Shown: positions 1 through 8,825, counted from the stretch's first letter. The stretch is DNA of 64,000 nucleotides from Nocardioides sp. URHA0032 (GCF_000620645.1 NZ_KK211160.1:248001-312000); one strand, 5' to 3'. Numbers and translations: made by a program. The notes: generated from the sequence alone by a model not told the origin.

Positions 1-4
1 TCCG

Positions 5-769
5 ATGAGCGTCCGCGTCGAGGTCGACGGCGCCGTCACCACCGTCGTGCTCGACCGCCCCGAGGCCCGCAACGCCGTCGACGGCCCGACCGCGAAGGCG
101 CTCGCCGACGCGTTCCGCGCCTTCGACGCCGACGAGGGCCAGGCCGTCGCGGTCCTGTACGGCGACGGCGGCACGTTCTGCGCCGGCGCGGACCTCAAGG
201 CGATCGGCACCGAGCGCGGCAACCAGGTCACGGACTTCGACGAGGGCGGCGACGGCCCGATGGGGCCGACCCGGATGCGACTGTCCAAGCCGGTCGTCGC
301 CGCCATCGAGGGGTACGCCGTCGCCGGCGGCCTCGAGCTCGCGCTGTGGTGCGACCTGCGGGTGGCCGCCGGCGATGCGGTGCTCGGCGTGTTCTGCCGG
401 CGCTGGGGTGTGCCGCTCATCGACGGCGGCACGGTCCGGCTGCCGCGGCTGATCGGCGCCGGTCGCGCCCTGGACCTGGTCCTCACCGGCCGCCCGGTCG
501 ACGCCTGGGAGGCCGAGCGGATGGGCCTGGTCAACCGCGTCGTACCCGTCGGCACCGCGCGCGCCGAGGCCGAGGCGCTCGCCCACCAGCTGGCGGCGCT
601 GCCGCAGGCCTGCCTGCGCGAGGACCGCCTGTCGCTGCTGGAGCAGGAGGGACTCACCGAGGACGAGGCGATGGCGAACGAGCTGCGGCACGGGCTCGTC
701 TCGCTCGAGAACGGCGCGCTCGAGGGAGCCGCGCGGTTCGCGTCAGGCGACGGGCGTCACGGAGCCTGA
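5..769 (+). CDS. Enoyl-CoA hydratase/isomerase family protein (crotonase fold)
   Basis: A 254-residue protein of the usual single-domain crotonase length. The two oxyanion-hole segments are visible: CAGADL at residues 59-64 and AGGLELAL at 108-115, which would polarise the acyl-CoA thioester carbonyl. The loop that normally carries catalytic acids reads PLIDGGT (about 138-144), so the reaction (hydration, isomerisation or other) cannot be read from sequence. It starts with ATG five bases into the window, so its ribosome binding site is outside. Its 3' end overlaps the convergent small membrane-protein gene by 13 bases. The fold assignment is secure; the substrate is unknown. Confidence 0.9.
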   Translation: MSVRVEVDGAVTTVVLDRPEARNAVDGPTAKALADAFRAFDADEGQAVAVLYGDGGTFCAGADLKAIGTERGNQVTDFDEGGDGPMGPTRMRLSKPVVAAIEGYAVAGGLELALWCDLRVAAGDAVLGVFCRRWGVPLIDGGTVRLPRLIGAGRALDLVLTGRPVDAWEAERMGLVNRVVPVGTARAEAEALAHQLAALPQACLREDRLSLLEQEGLTEDEAMANELRHGLVSLENGALEGAARFASGDGRHGA

Positions 770-1119
770 CGCGTCGGAGCCTCGTCCAGGCACACCGCCA
801 CCAGCCGCGCGGCACCGTGCGCGGTGAACACCCGCCAGCCGGTCTCGAACGGCACGAACCGCATCTGCCCGGACGCCGAGCGCACGATCGCGGAGACCGG
901 CTGGGCGCCGCCGTCGAAGCCGGTGACCGAGCAGTGGTGCCGGTCGAGCAGGTGGTCGACGCGCGTGGGCTGGTCGTCGACCGCGTAGCCGGCGTACCCG
1001 TTGTCCGGCCTGTCCGCGACGGTCTGGGTAGCCCAGCCGGTCACGGCGATCGACCCGACGACGGTCACCTTGACCGCGAAGAGCGCGAGTCGGGCAGAGC
1101 GCGGGAGCCGGTGCGGCAT
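757..1119 (-). CDS. Small membrane-anchored or exported hypothetical protein
   Basis: A 120-residue protein. The ATG at 1119 was chosen because an AGGAGG sequence lies 5-6 bases upstream on this strand; the reading frame is open further upstream but that part overlaps the MoxR gene antisense and is not coding. Residues 8-26 form one hydrophobic segment, either a signal peptide or an N-terminal anchor, followed by a soluble domain of about 90 residues with two cysteines. I do not recognise a family. It is divergent from the MoxR gene and convergent with the crotonase gene. Confidence 0.7.
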   Translation of the reverse strand: MPHRLPRSARLALFAVKVTVVGSIAVTGWATQTVADRPDNGYAGYAVDDQPTRVDHLLDRHHCSVTGFDGGAQPVSAIVRSASGQMRFVPFETGWRVFTAHGAARLVAVCLDEAPTRQAP

Positions 1120-1230
1120 GGGTCCTCCTGGGCCGGTGCTGCGCACGCGTCCCCCTCGGTCGGCGTGCGTCCCTCTCCGGGCGTTCCAACGAGCGGAGGT
1201 ACGCCGAGGTGACGCCGCGGGTAGGCGAGG

Positions 1231-2112
1231 ATGGGTGACATGCCGCACCCCAGCTCCTGGTTCGCCTCGCCCGACGACGCCGTCGCCCGCCTCGGGGAGC
1301 GTGGCTACCTCGCTGATCCGGCGACCGCCACGACGGCGTACCTCGCGGGTGCCCTCGAGAAGCCGCTGCTGGTCGAGGGGCCGGCCGGGGTGGGCAAGAC
1401 CGAGCTCGCGAAGGCGGTCGCGCGCGCCACCGGCGCGGACCTGGTCCGGCTCCAGTGCTACGAGGGCCTCGACGAGGCCCGGGCGCTGTACGAGTGGAAC
1501 TACAAGAAGCAGCTGCTGCGCATCCAGGCGACCGGTGAGCAGTCGTGGGAGGAGACCCACGACGACATCTTCACGGAGGAGTTCCTGCTGACCCGCCCGC
1601 TGCTGACCGCGATCCGGCGCGAGCAGCCGACCGTGCTCCTGGTCGACGAGGTCGACAAGACCGACGTCGAGGTCGAGGGACTGCTGCTCGAGGTGCTGTC
1701 CGACTTCCAGGTCACCATCCCCGAGCTCGGCACCGTCGCGGCGGTGCGCCGGCCCTACGTCGTGCTCACCTCGAACGCGACCCGCGAGCTGTCGGAGGCG
1801 GTGAAGCGGCGCTGCCTGTACCTGCATCTGGAGTACCCCGACGCCGCGCGCGAGCGGGAGATCGTCACCAGCCAGGTGCCCGACCTCGACCAGCGCGTCG
1901 CCGAGCAGCTGGTCGCGACCATCGGCCGGCTGCGCGACCTGGAGCTCAAGAAGGCGCCGTCGATCGCGGAGTCCGTCGACTGGGCGCGCACCCTGGTCGC
2001 CCTCGAGATCGGCGAGCTCGACGAGAAGGCGATCGCGGACACGCTCGGCGTCGTCCTCAAGCACGCCTCCGACCAGGACAAGGCCGTGCGGGAGCTCCGG
2101 CTGCGGTCATGA
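1231..2112 (+). CDS. MoxR-family AAA+ ATPase
   Basis: A 293-residue AAA+ ATPase of MoxR type. Walker A GPAGVGKT is at residues 50-57, Walker B VLLVDEVDK at 135-143, sensor-1 TSN at 180-182 and an arginine-finger candidate in RRC near 193. MoxR ATPases act with a VWA-domain partner to insert metals or remodel enzymes, for example CoxD with CoxE for CO dehydrogenase. The VWA gene starts two bases after this stop, so the two are translationally coupled. No molybdenum hydroxylase subunits lie in the window, so the client is unknown. A second in-frame ATG at 1240 is an alternative start. Confidence 0.9.
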   Translation: MGDMPHPSSWFASPDDAVARLGERGYLADPATATTAYLAGALEKPLLVEGPAGVGKTELAKAVARATGADLVRLQCYEGLDEARALYEWNYKKQLLRIQATGEQSWEETHDDIFTEEFLLTRPLLTAIRREQPTVLLVDEVDKTDVEVEGLLLEVLSDFQVTIPELGTVAAVRRPYVVLTSNATRELSEAVKRRCLYLHLEYPDAAREREIVTSQVPDLDQRVAEQLVATIGRLRDLELKKAPSIAESVDWARTLVALEIGELDEKAIADTLGVVLKHASDQDKAVRELRLRS

Positions 2113-2119
2113 GGTGCTC

Positions 2120-3490
2120 ATGAGCGGGCTCGTCGACCGCCACATCAGCTTCCTGGAGGCGCTCCGCGCCGCCGGGATGCCGGTGTCGCTCGCGGAGGAC
2201 CTGGACGCGGTGGCCGCGCTGCGCGCCCTCGACTGGGACAGCCGCGAGGTGGTGCGGGCGGGGTACGCCGCCACGCTGGTCAAGAAGCAGTCCCAACGGC
2301 CCACCTTCGACGTGCTGTTCGACGTCTACTTCCCCCGCATGGTGGGCGACGGCGCGGCGGCGGCCGGTCGCGAGCCGGAGGTCGACAACGGTGGCGCGCT
2401 GGCCGACTTCCGGGACGAGCTCGCCGACGCGCTGACCGAGCTGGGCGGGGACGGGGACGAGCAGGCGCTGCTCGACCTGGCCGCCGAGATGGTGGCCCGC
2501 TTCGGTGCGATGCCGGGCCGGGGCCCGGGCCTGTCGTCCTGGTCGGCGTACACCGCGCTGCAGCGGGTCGCGCCGTCCGAGCTCGTGGACCGGATCGTCC
2601 AGGCCCTGCTGGCCGGCGGGCGCACCGACGACGAGGCCCGGCGTGAGGCGGGGCGCCGGATCGGCAGCTTCACCGGCATGGTCGAGGCCGACGCCCGGCG
2701 GCGGATCGCCGAGGAGAAGGGGCCCGAGCACGTGGCGAACGTCGCGGTCCGCCCGACGATCGACCGGCTCGACTTCACCTCCGCCCGCAGGGCCGACCTC
2801 GAGCAGATGCGGCGGGAGATCTACCCGCTCGCGCGGCGGCTCGCGACCCGGCTCACCCAGGAGCACCACGCGAGGCGGCGCGGCCCGCTGGACTTCCGGC
2901 GCACCGTCCGCGCGTCCGTCTCCACCGGTGGCGTCCCCCTGGTCACCCACCACCGCCCGAAGCGGCCGCACCGCACCGAGCTGGTCGTGCTCTGCGACGT
3001 CAGCGGGTCGGTGGCGAACTTCGCGCAGTTCACGCTGCTGCTCGTCTACGCGCTGCGCGACCAGTTCGACAAGGTCCGCGCCTTCACGTTCATCGACCAC
3101 GTGCACGAGGTGACGCAGCACTTCCGGCCCGGCGCGGACCCGGCCGACGTGCTGGCGGACCTCGCGGCCAGCACCTCGCACGCCGCGCTGTGGGGCCGCA
3201 CCAACTACGGCCGGGCGCTGACGAAGTTCGAGGAGTCGTACGCCGACGCGCTCGGCCCGAGGTCGTCGCTGCTGATCCTCGGCGACGCGCGCTCGAACTA
3301 CGCCGACCTGCACCTCGACGTGCTGAAGCGGCTGGCCGGCTCGGCGCGGCATGCCTGGTGGCTCAACCCGGAACACCGCCGGCACTGGGACACCGGCGAC
3401 TCCGCGGCGACGAGGTACGGCGAGGTCGTGCCGATGGTCGAGTGCCGCAACCTCACCCAGCTCGGTGAGTTCGTGCACGACATCCTCTGA
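2120..3490 (+). CDS. VWA domain protein, CoxE-like MoxR partner
   Basis: A 456-residue protein with a C-terminal von Willebrand A domain. The metal-ion-dependent adhesion site DVSGS lies at about residues 293-297, preceded by a run of beta-strand residues. The N-terminal 250 residues are helical and match the CoxE-like layout. It follows the MoxR ATPase by a few bases and probably forms the ATPase/VWA pair with it in the cytoplasm. GTG at 2114 is in frame and would add two residues; ATG at 2120 is preferred. The family is clear, the substrate enzyme is not. Confidence 0.9.
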   Translation: MSGLVDRHISFLEALRAAGMPVSLAEDLDAVAALRALDWDSREVVRAGYAATLVKKQSQRPTFDVLFDVYFPRMVGDGAAAAGREPEVDNGGALADFRDELADALTELGGDGDEQALLDLAAEMVARFGAMPGRGPGLSSWSAYTALQRVAPSELVDRIVQALLAGGRTDDEARREAGRRIGSFTGMVEADARRRIAEEKGPEHVANVAVRPTIDRLDFTSARRADLEQMRREIYPLARRLATRLTQEHHARRRGPLDFRRTVRASVSTGGVPLVTHHRPKRPHRTELVVLCDVSGSVANFAQFTLLLVYALRDQFDKVRAFTFIDHVHEVTQHFRPGADPADVLADLAASTSHAALWGRTNYGRALTKFEESYADALGPRSSLLILGDARSNYADLHLDVLKRLAGSARHAWWLNPEHRRHWDTGDSAATRYGEVVPMVECRNLTQLGEFVHDIL

Positions 3491-3529
3491 GCCGGCCCGA
3501 CGGACGAGCTCGCGACCGGGGAATGGAGA

Positions 3530-4750
3530 TCAGGAGAGATATCCCAGCCCACGCAGGCGATCCAGCTCCTGACGGATCCCGGGATGCTGCGCCGAGTCGA
3601 CCGCGCGACCGCCCGCCACGTAGTCCGCGCCGTCGAAGACGACCGTCAGCCGGTTCGCGGCGTCGGCGTTGACCAGCGCGCCGAGCTGGGCGACCGGGTC
3701 GGCGCGGTCCTCGAGCGAGAGCACCCGCACGCCGTCGGGCAGTCGCGGCACCAGCGCGGCCGGGGAGCCGGCGGTGATGACCTGGTCGACGACGTACGGC
3801 GCGGGCCGGGTCGCGACCTCGACCGCGGTGGCCCCGCCCTGGGCGCACCCGACCAGCAGCACGTGCGCATCGGCGGGCACCGCATCCCGGAGGGCGTCGT
3901 GGGCGTGGTCGGCGTACGCCGCGTGGTCGCCCGCGACGACCCGCTGCCGTCCCTCCCCGGCATACGGTCCGCGCAGGAAGGCGACGTACCGCTGCGGCGA
4001 TACCTCGTGCACGGAGACGGGGGCGGGTGCGCGGGCCAGCGCGGCCATCAGGTCCTCCAGCCCGGAGAGCCGTGGGTCGCCGCCGGTGGTCGTGCGGTCG
4101 GGCGGGTCCTCTCCGAGCACCGGGGCGGCGACGTCGCGCAGCGCGGCGCCGAGGTCGGCGTGGAAGGGCTCGGCGCCGATCGCGCGCAGCCCGGCGCGGG
4201 CGGCGCCGGCGGTGGTCTCGCCCGTGGTGAGGAGGGACCGCAGCTGCAGCCCGTCGAGCAGTCCGCCGCCCCCGGCCGCGTGCTCGCGCAGGTCCGGGTT
4301 GTCGCCGATCAGCTCCTCGAGGTACGCCGCGACGCCGTCGCGGTCGAGCGCGTCCGTCTCGATGAGGCCAGCGGCGACGACCGCGCCGCCGAGGGCGACC
4401 TCGGGGGCGAGGTAGCCGATCGCGCGGCCGGCGATCGAGCCGAGGGTGCGGAACGCGGCGGCCTGGAGGTCGTCGATCCATTGGTAGGTGAGCACCGTCG
4501 CGCGCACCACGAGTGCGTCGGCGTCGAGCTCGACCGACCGCGCGAGCAGGCCGTGCCGGCCGGTGGTGGCGGCGCGCACGTCGTCGTCGAACCGCTCGAA
4601 CGACGCCGGCGCCAGCTCGGCGGACTCCTCGATGGCGGGGTCGCGGAGCAGCTGTTCGCCGAGCCCGGCGCGGCTGCGCATCTCGGCGCCGGTGCCGTCG
4701 AACAGGTCGGCCAGGCGCATCAGCTGGTCGTACCTCTCGGCGATCCTCAT
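3530..4750 (-). CDS. Degenerate alpha/beta-hydrolase in ESX accessory island (pseudo-esterase)
   Basis: A 406-residue paralogue of the hydrolase encoded at 6072-7271. Both have an N-terminal helical domain of about 170 residues (shared RLADLFD/GLADRFD, RAGLG/WAGLG and AATTG elements) followed by an alpha/beta-hydrolase core. Here the nucleophile elbow reads G301-C-A-Q-G305, with alanine where the paralogue has serine. The NHDYW segment that could supply the catalytic histidine in the paralogue is also missing, while the acidic loop VLSLED is kept. So it is probably not a hydrolase in the usual sense. The start ATG overlaps the stop of the EspG-like gene by 4 bases, implying coupled translation. 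Possible roles are binding, partnership with the active paralogue, or an exported structural protein. Confidence 0.8.
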   Translation of the reverse strand: MRIAERYDQLMRLADLFDGTGAEMRSRAGLGEQLLRDPAIEESAELAPASFERFDDDVRAATTGRHGLLARSVELDADALVVRATVLTYQWIDDLQAAAFRTLGSIAGRAIGYLAPEVALGGAVVAAGLIETDALDRDGVAAYLEELIGDNPDLREHAAGGGGLLDGLQLRSLLTTGETTAGAARAGLRAIGAEPFHADLGAALRDVAAPVLGEDPPDRTTTGGDPRLSGLEDLMAALARAPAPVSVHEVSPQRYVAFLRGPYAGEGRQRVVAGDHAAYADHAHDALRDAVPADAHVLLVGCAQGGATAVEVATRPAPYVVDQVITAGSPAALVPRLPDGVRVLSLEDRADPVAQLGALVNADAANRLTVVFDGADYVAGGRAVDSAQHPGIRQELDRLRGLGYLS

Positions 4751-5631
4751 GGGCGCACCTCCGCGAGCACCGGGGCGAGCTCCGTGGCGAGGTCGCCGGG
4801 CCGGACCCGGCGCACCTCGACGAGGTCCGCGCCGTGGGGTCGCAGCGCCCGCCAGCCGTCGGCCAGCAGCACCCACGAGAGCACGCCGATGACACTGGTC
4901 CGCTCGCCCGACACGTCGGCGACCAGCGCCCGGAGCCGGCCGCGCGGTTCGGTGGCGAGCGCGGTCAGCACCGGCACCGCCTCGAGGTCGACGCCGTGCT
5001 GCCCGGCCAGCACCGAGAGCAGGTCGGTGCGGTGGCTGCACACCGCCTCGGCGGCGGCGTCGAGGAGGTCGTACGGCAGGTCGAGGCGGTCGGGAGCGCC
5101 GGACTCGCCGGTCCGCAGGTCCTCGGGGACGACCGCGACGCGGGCCAGCTCGTCGGCCCAGGCACTGGTGGGGAACCACGCCAGCTCGAACACGATGCCG
5201 TCCGCGGTCGCGAGCGACGCGACGGCGTCCCCGCGCTGCCGGTGCCAGGCGCGGACCCGGCCCGGACCTGCCGTCACGTCGAGGTCGACGGCGACGGTCG
5301 GTGTGGCGAGCAGCCCGACGGCGCCGACCAGGCCCTCGTCGACGACCGTGTCGACGAGCAGCCCCCGGCGGGCCAGGGAGGCATGCGGGTCGTGGAGACC
5401 CTCGAGCGCGGCGGCCAGCTCTTCGGCGTCCGCGGCACCGGGCGTCGGCCCGAGCCGGCCGTCGAGCTCGGCGTCGGGCTCCTCCGCCGCGCGGACGAAG
5501 GGCAGCGGGGCGCCGCCGGCCTGCTCGGCCACGAACAGCAGCTCCGGGAGGGTCAGCGAGAGCCGGCGAGGGAGTGCGTCGAGGAGGCCGGTCGCCGCCG
5601 GAGGGGCGGCGCCGAGGTCGATGGTCGCCAC
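4747..5631 (-). CDS. EspG-like ESX secretion chaperone (putative)
   Basis: A 294-residue soluble protein. Its opening (a leucine-rich LPELLFVAEQ segment after a short leader), central strands rich in Val/Thr and the overall length resemble the EspG family, cytosolic chaperones that bind ESX substrates in mycobacteria. The GTG start at 5631 lies 1 base from the preceding stop; an in-frame extension upstream would only overlap the WXG100 gene. It sits between a WXG100 gene and a hydrolase-like gene, the context expected of a substrate chaperone. The resemblance is by eye only; a profile search against the EspG family is needed. If wrong, it remains a conserved-looking ESX-associated protein. 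Confidence 0.6.
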   Translation of the reverse strand: MATIDLGAAPPAATGLLDALPRRLSLTLPELLFVAEQAGGAPLPFVRAAEEPDAELDGRLGPTPGAADAEELAAALEGLHDPHASLARRGLLVDTVVDEGLVGAVGLLATPTVAVDLDVTAGPGRVRAWHRQRGDAVASLATADGIVFELAWFPTSAWADELARVAVVPEDLRTGESGAPDRLDLPYDLLDAAAEAVCSHRTDLLSVLAGQHGVDLEAVPVLTALATEPRGRLRALVADVSGERTSVIGVLSWVLLADGWRALRPHGADLVEVRRVRPGDLATELAPVLAEVRP

Positions 5632-5632
5632 G

Positions 5633-5995
5633 TCAGAGTCCCGGCAGGTCGAGGGCGAGCCAGTCCTTGTGACCGGGTGGCGGTGGTGAGAACGGGACGC
5701 CGTCCTCCGCGAGGTGCCGGGCCCGGTGCTCGGCATCGTCGATGGCGTCCTTGAGCCGCTCCACCTCGAGCAGGTGCGCCTCGAGGGACTCCGCCGCGGC
5801 GTCGTGCCGCGCGGCGACGTCATGGAGCCTGCTCGCGCGGTCGCGGATCCGGATCGCGAGCGCGTCCGCCGCGCGCCCGGTCCAGCCGACGGCCTCGGTC
5901 CGGGCGACCAGCCGGTCGGCCATCCTGCGGATCTCGATCCCCTGCTCGCGCAGCTGGGCGGCGCGCTTGCGCATCACGTCGGTCTCGCCGTACAT
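5633..5995 (-). CDS. WXG100-like protein, accessory ESX island copy 1
   Basis: A 120-residue helical protein with W38-T-G40 at the turn between two predicted helices, the hallmark of ESX/WXG100 substrates, plus a C-terminal extension rich in proline. It begins MYG like its paralogue at 7268-7570, and the tryptophan falls at residue 38 in both. ATG at 5995 was chosen over an upstream start because the two paralogues then align from the first residue. The next gene (EspG-like) follows after 1 base. It is likely exported or acts as a heterodimer partner for the neighbouring hydrolase-like proteins. Confidence 0.8.
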   Translation of the reverse strand: MYGETDVMRKRAAQLREQGIEIRRMADRLVARTEAVGWTGRAADALAIRIRDRASRLHDVAARHDAAAESLEAHLLEVERLKDAIDDAEHRARHLAEDGVPFSPPPPGHKDWLALDLPGL

Positions 5996-6071
5996 CGATG
6001 AGGCACCTTCTTCCGAGATAGCCGGGTGCGTCGGTGACCGCATTCCCCGATTCGACCGGGTGAAACGCGTC

Positions 6072-7271
6072 TCAGGGCTGGCGGACGATCTGGAACACCT
6101 GGCTCGTGACGGTGCTCCGTGGGCCGTCGCCGGAGGCCAGGAATCCGGCGTCGTGCAGGCTCGCGAGCTGCTCCTGCACGGAGGGGTCGGAGGACGCGTC
6201 CGCCGCGGCGGCGCCGTTCAGGTAGTGCCAGTAGTCGTGGTTGCCGACGACGCCCGACGCCCCGCCGTGGTCGGCGAAGGACACGGTGGCCTGCTCGACG
6301 GACTCGTGGTTGGGCGCGCCGTCGGTCAGGGGCACGACATCGCCCCGGTGCTCGAGCGACAGCACGTGCGTGCCCGACGGGAACGACGGCACCTGCGCGG
6401 TCGGCGAGCCCGCGGTGACGACGTGGGTGACGTCGTAGTTGCTGCCGTGGCCGAGGATCGCGGCCGCCTCCATGCCGCCCATGGAGTGCCCGACGAGGAG
6501 CACCGGGTCGTGGGGGCCGATCCCGGCCTGTCCCATCGCGTCGAGGATGCCCTGCTGGTAGCTGTTGCCGTGCCCGGACATCAGCAGCAGGTCGGTGGGC
6601 AGGTCGCGGACGTCGTCGTCCTGGGTCCACGGCAGCGTCGTCATGTCGTCGGTCCCGGGCAGGTACACGATGTGCCGGACGCCGTCGGGTCCGTGGATCG
6701 TCTGGATCTCGATGGTGCCGTTGAGCGCCGAGTCCGACCCCTGCGAGAGCGCGGCGACGTGCTGGAGCTGGCCGACCAGTCCGGTCAGGTTCGCCGGCTG
6801 CTCGCCGGAGTACGGCACGTCCGCGTCGATCGGCCGGACTACGGCGTGCCCGTCGCCGCCGTACGTCAGGGCGAGCGGGCCGGCGCGGAGCTCGGGCTCG
6901 GTGAGGGCGAAGGCGCGCTCGGTCAGCGGCTGGAACCACGAGCGCACCTCGTCGTCGCAGACGTCGAACGTGGTGACCACCGCGCGGACCACGACCGCGT
7001 CGGCCTCCCAGCCGAACGACTCGACCAGCACGCCGTCGGGCCCGGTCGTCGCCGCGAGCACCGCCCGCTCGGCGCGCGCGAAGCTGACCGGCGAGATCGG
7101 GGCGGACGCGGCGAGGCCGGGGTCGAGCATGGTGCGGGCCCCGAGGCCGGCCCAGTCGCGCAGCTCGCTCCCGGCGGTGTCGAACCGGTCGGCGAGGCCG
7201 CGCATCGCGACGTAGGTCGCGGCCAGGCCGTGGGCACCGCCGGTCACCTGGGTGATGTGGGTGTCGCTCAC
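6072..7271 (-). CDS. ESX-associated alpha/beta-hydrolase (esterase/lipase-like)
   Basis: A 399-residue protein with an N-terminal helical region and a C-terminal alpha/beta-hydrolase domain. The nucleophile elbow GHSMG places the catalytic serine at residue 263. A VLSLEHRGD segment could supply the acid and GNHDYWHY the histidine. There is no signal peptide, so if it leaves the cell it would use the ESX route. The start is GTG at 7271, overlapping the stop of the upstream WXG100 gene by 4 bases, which indicates coupled translation. The substrate is unknown; actinobacterial relatives include DUF1023-type hydrolases and cutinase-like esterases. Confidence 0.85.
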   Translation of the reverse strand: MSDTHITQVTGGAHGLAATYVAMRGLADRFDTAGSELRDWAGLGARTMLDPGLAASAPISPVSFARAERAVLAATTGPDGVLVESFGWEADAVVVRAVVTTFDVCDDEVRSWFQPLTERAFALTEPELRAGPLALTYGGDGHAVVRPIDADVPYSGEQPANLTGLVGQLQHVAALSQGSDSALNGTIEIQTIHGPDGVRHIVYLPGTDDMTTLPWTQDDDVRDLPTDLLLMSGHGNSYQQGILDAMGQAGIGPHDPVLLVGHSMGGMEAAAILGHGSNYDVTHVVTAGSPTAQVPSFPSGTHVLSLEHRGDVVPLTDGAPNHESVEQATVSFADHGGASGVVGNHDYWHYLNGAAAADASSDPSVQEQLASLHDAGFLASGDGPRSTVTSQVFQIVRQP

Positions 7272-7570
7272 AGCAGCTCCTTCAGCTTCCCGATGGTCCC
7301 CTCGACGGCGTCCACGGCGAGGTCCTCCAGCAGGTCGACCTCGCGGGCGTGCCGGTCGAGCGCGTCGGCGGCGTCCTCGTGCAGCCGGGCGGTGCGGTGG
7401 AGGGCGGAGACGCGGGTCGCCACGTGGACGCGCATGGTGTCCGCGGCGACGCCCTGCCAGGCGACGTCCCGCGCCGCGGCGCTGAGCCCGGTCGCGAGGT
7501 CGCGGATCTCGTCGGCCCGTTCGCGCAGCCGCCGGGCCAGGGCCCGGATGGTGGTCGTGTCTCCGTACAT
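7268..7570 (-). CDS. WXG100-like protein, accessory ESX island copy 2
   Basis: A 100-residue all-helical protein with W38-Q-G40 in the expected helix-turn position, standard WXG100 length. It is paralogous to the protein at 5633-5995 and like it begins MYG. The ATG at 7570 is the first start of the aligned region. The stop overlaps the GTG of the hydrolase gene. I infer that it pairs with that hydrolase, as small WXG partners often pair with larger ESX substrates encoded next to them. It may be co-transcribed from the aminotransferase gene 38 bases upstream. Confidence 0.8.
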   Translation of the reverse strand: MYGDTTTIRALARRLRERADEIRDLATGLSAAARDVAWQGVAADTMRVHVATRVSALHRTARLHEDAADALDRHAREVDLLEDLAVDAVEGTIGKLKELL

Positions 7571-7608
7571 GCCCGGAAGCGTCACCGGGCGGGACTTGTG
7601 GAGAAACG

Positions 7609-8802
7609 TCAGGTGGCGGTGACTGTGGAGAGCCGGTCCAGGGCCTCCTCGATGCCGGCCCCCGGGCCGGCGAAGCTGAGCCGCACGAAGCGGCCGCCGT
7701 CGACGGTGTCGAAGTCGATCCCGGGCGCCATCGCGACGCCGGTCCGGGCCAGCACGTCGTGGCAGAACGCCATCGTGTCGTCGGTCAGGTGCCCGACGTC
7801 GGCGTACACGTAGAACGCGCCGTCCGCGGGTGCGAGCCGCGTGACGCCGAGCCGCGGCAGGCCGTCGAGCAGGAGGGCGCGATTCCCGGCGTACCGCCGT
7901 ACGTGGCCGTCGAGCTCGTCGTACGACGCGTCGCTGAACGCCGCGAGGCTCGCCCACTGCGCCAGCACCGGCGGGCAGATCGTGAAGTTGCCGGTGAGCA
8001 CGTCGGCCGCGCGGCGGAGCCGGTCCGGGACCAGCATCCAGCCGATCCTCCAGCCGGTCATCGAGAAGTACTTGGAGAAGCTCGAGAACACGACGGCCTC
8101 GCGGCTGGTCTCCCAGGCGCTGCGGGCCAGTTGGTCGCCGCCGTCCAGCGGGGCGTACTCGATGCCGTGGTAGATCTCGTCCGAGATCAGCTGGATGCGC
8201 TGCTCCTCGCAGTACGCCGCCAGCGCGGCGAGCTCGCTGGGGACCAGCATCGTGCCGGTGGGGTTCGCCGGGCTGGCGACCACGAGGCCCTTGATGCCCC
8301 CGGCGGACTCCTGGAGCGCGGCGACCTGCTCGACCGTCGGCTGGAACCGGGTCTCCGGACCCGTGGGGATCTCGACGACCTCGCAGCCGAGCGCGGCGAG
8401 CACGTTGCGGTAGCAGGGGTAGCCGGGGCGAGCCATCGCGACCCGGTCACCCACCTCGAACGCCGCGAGGAACGCCAGCAGGAAGCCGCCGCTGCTCCCG
8501 GTCGTCACGACCACCTCGTCCGGATGCACGTCGATGCCGTGCGCGCGCTTGTGGTGCCCGGCGATCGCCTCGCGCAGCTCCAGCACGCCCGCGGCCGGTG
8601 TGTAGCCGAGCGGGTCGCCGGAGTCGAGCAGCCGCTTGGCCTCCTCGCGCACCGGGGCCGGCGCGCCCGTGCTCGGCTGTCCGGCCAGCAGGTTGAGCAG
8701 GTCGCCGTGCGTGCGCTGCCGGGTGGTCGCCGCCGCCAGCAGGTCCATCACGTGGAACGGCGGCACGTTCGCCCGGCTGGCGACCTCGAACCGGTCGGTC
8801 AT
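7609..8802 (-). CDS. Pyridoxal-phosphate aminotransferase, class I/II
   Basis: A 397-residue fold-type I aminotransferase. The cofactor lysine is K244 in SSFSKYFS, with NPTG at 180-183, the D208/Y211 pair in SDEIYH, and R252 in GWRIGW. It would transfer an amino group from an amino acid to a 2-oxo acid in the cytosol; the substrate cannot be told. ATG at 8802 was chosen because the long in-frame extension upstream runs through a palindromic spacer and has no protein-like composition. Paired extragenic palindromes lie just upstream (8826-8912). Confidence 0.9.
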   Translation of the reverse strand: MTDRFEVASRANVPPFHVMDLLAAATTRQRTHGDLLNLLAGQPSTGAPAPVREEAKRLLDSGDPLGYTPAAGVLELREAIAGHHKRAHGIDVHPDEVVVTTGSSGGFLLAFLAAFEVGDRVAMARPGYPCYRNVLAALGCEVVEIPTGPETRFQPTVEQVAALQESAGGIKGLVVASPANPTGTMLVPSELAALAAYCEEQRIQLISDEIYHGIEYAPLDGGDQLARSAWETSREAVVFSSFSKYFSMTGWRIGWMLVPDRLRRAADVLTGNFTICPPVLAQWASLAAFSDASYDELDGHVRRYAGNRALLLDGLPRLGVTRLAPADGAFYVYADVGHLTDDTMAFCHDVLARTGVAMAPGIDFDTVDGGRFVRLSFAGPGAGIEEALDRLSTVTAT

Positions 8803-8825
8803 GGGGCGACTGTACGGCGGGGCGG

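Noticed and set aside
757..2064. Long open frame antisense to the MoxR gene (435 residues)
   Set aside because: Only the last 120 residues, from the ATG at 1119 with its AGGAGG, look like protein; the rest mirrors the strongly supported MoxR gene.
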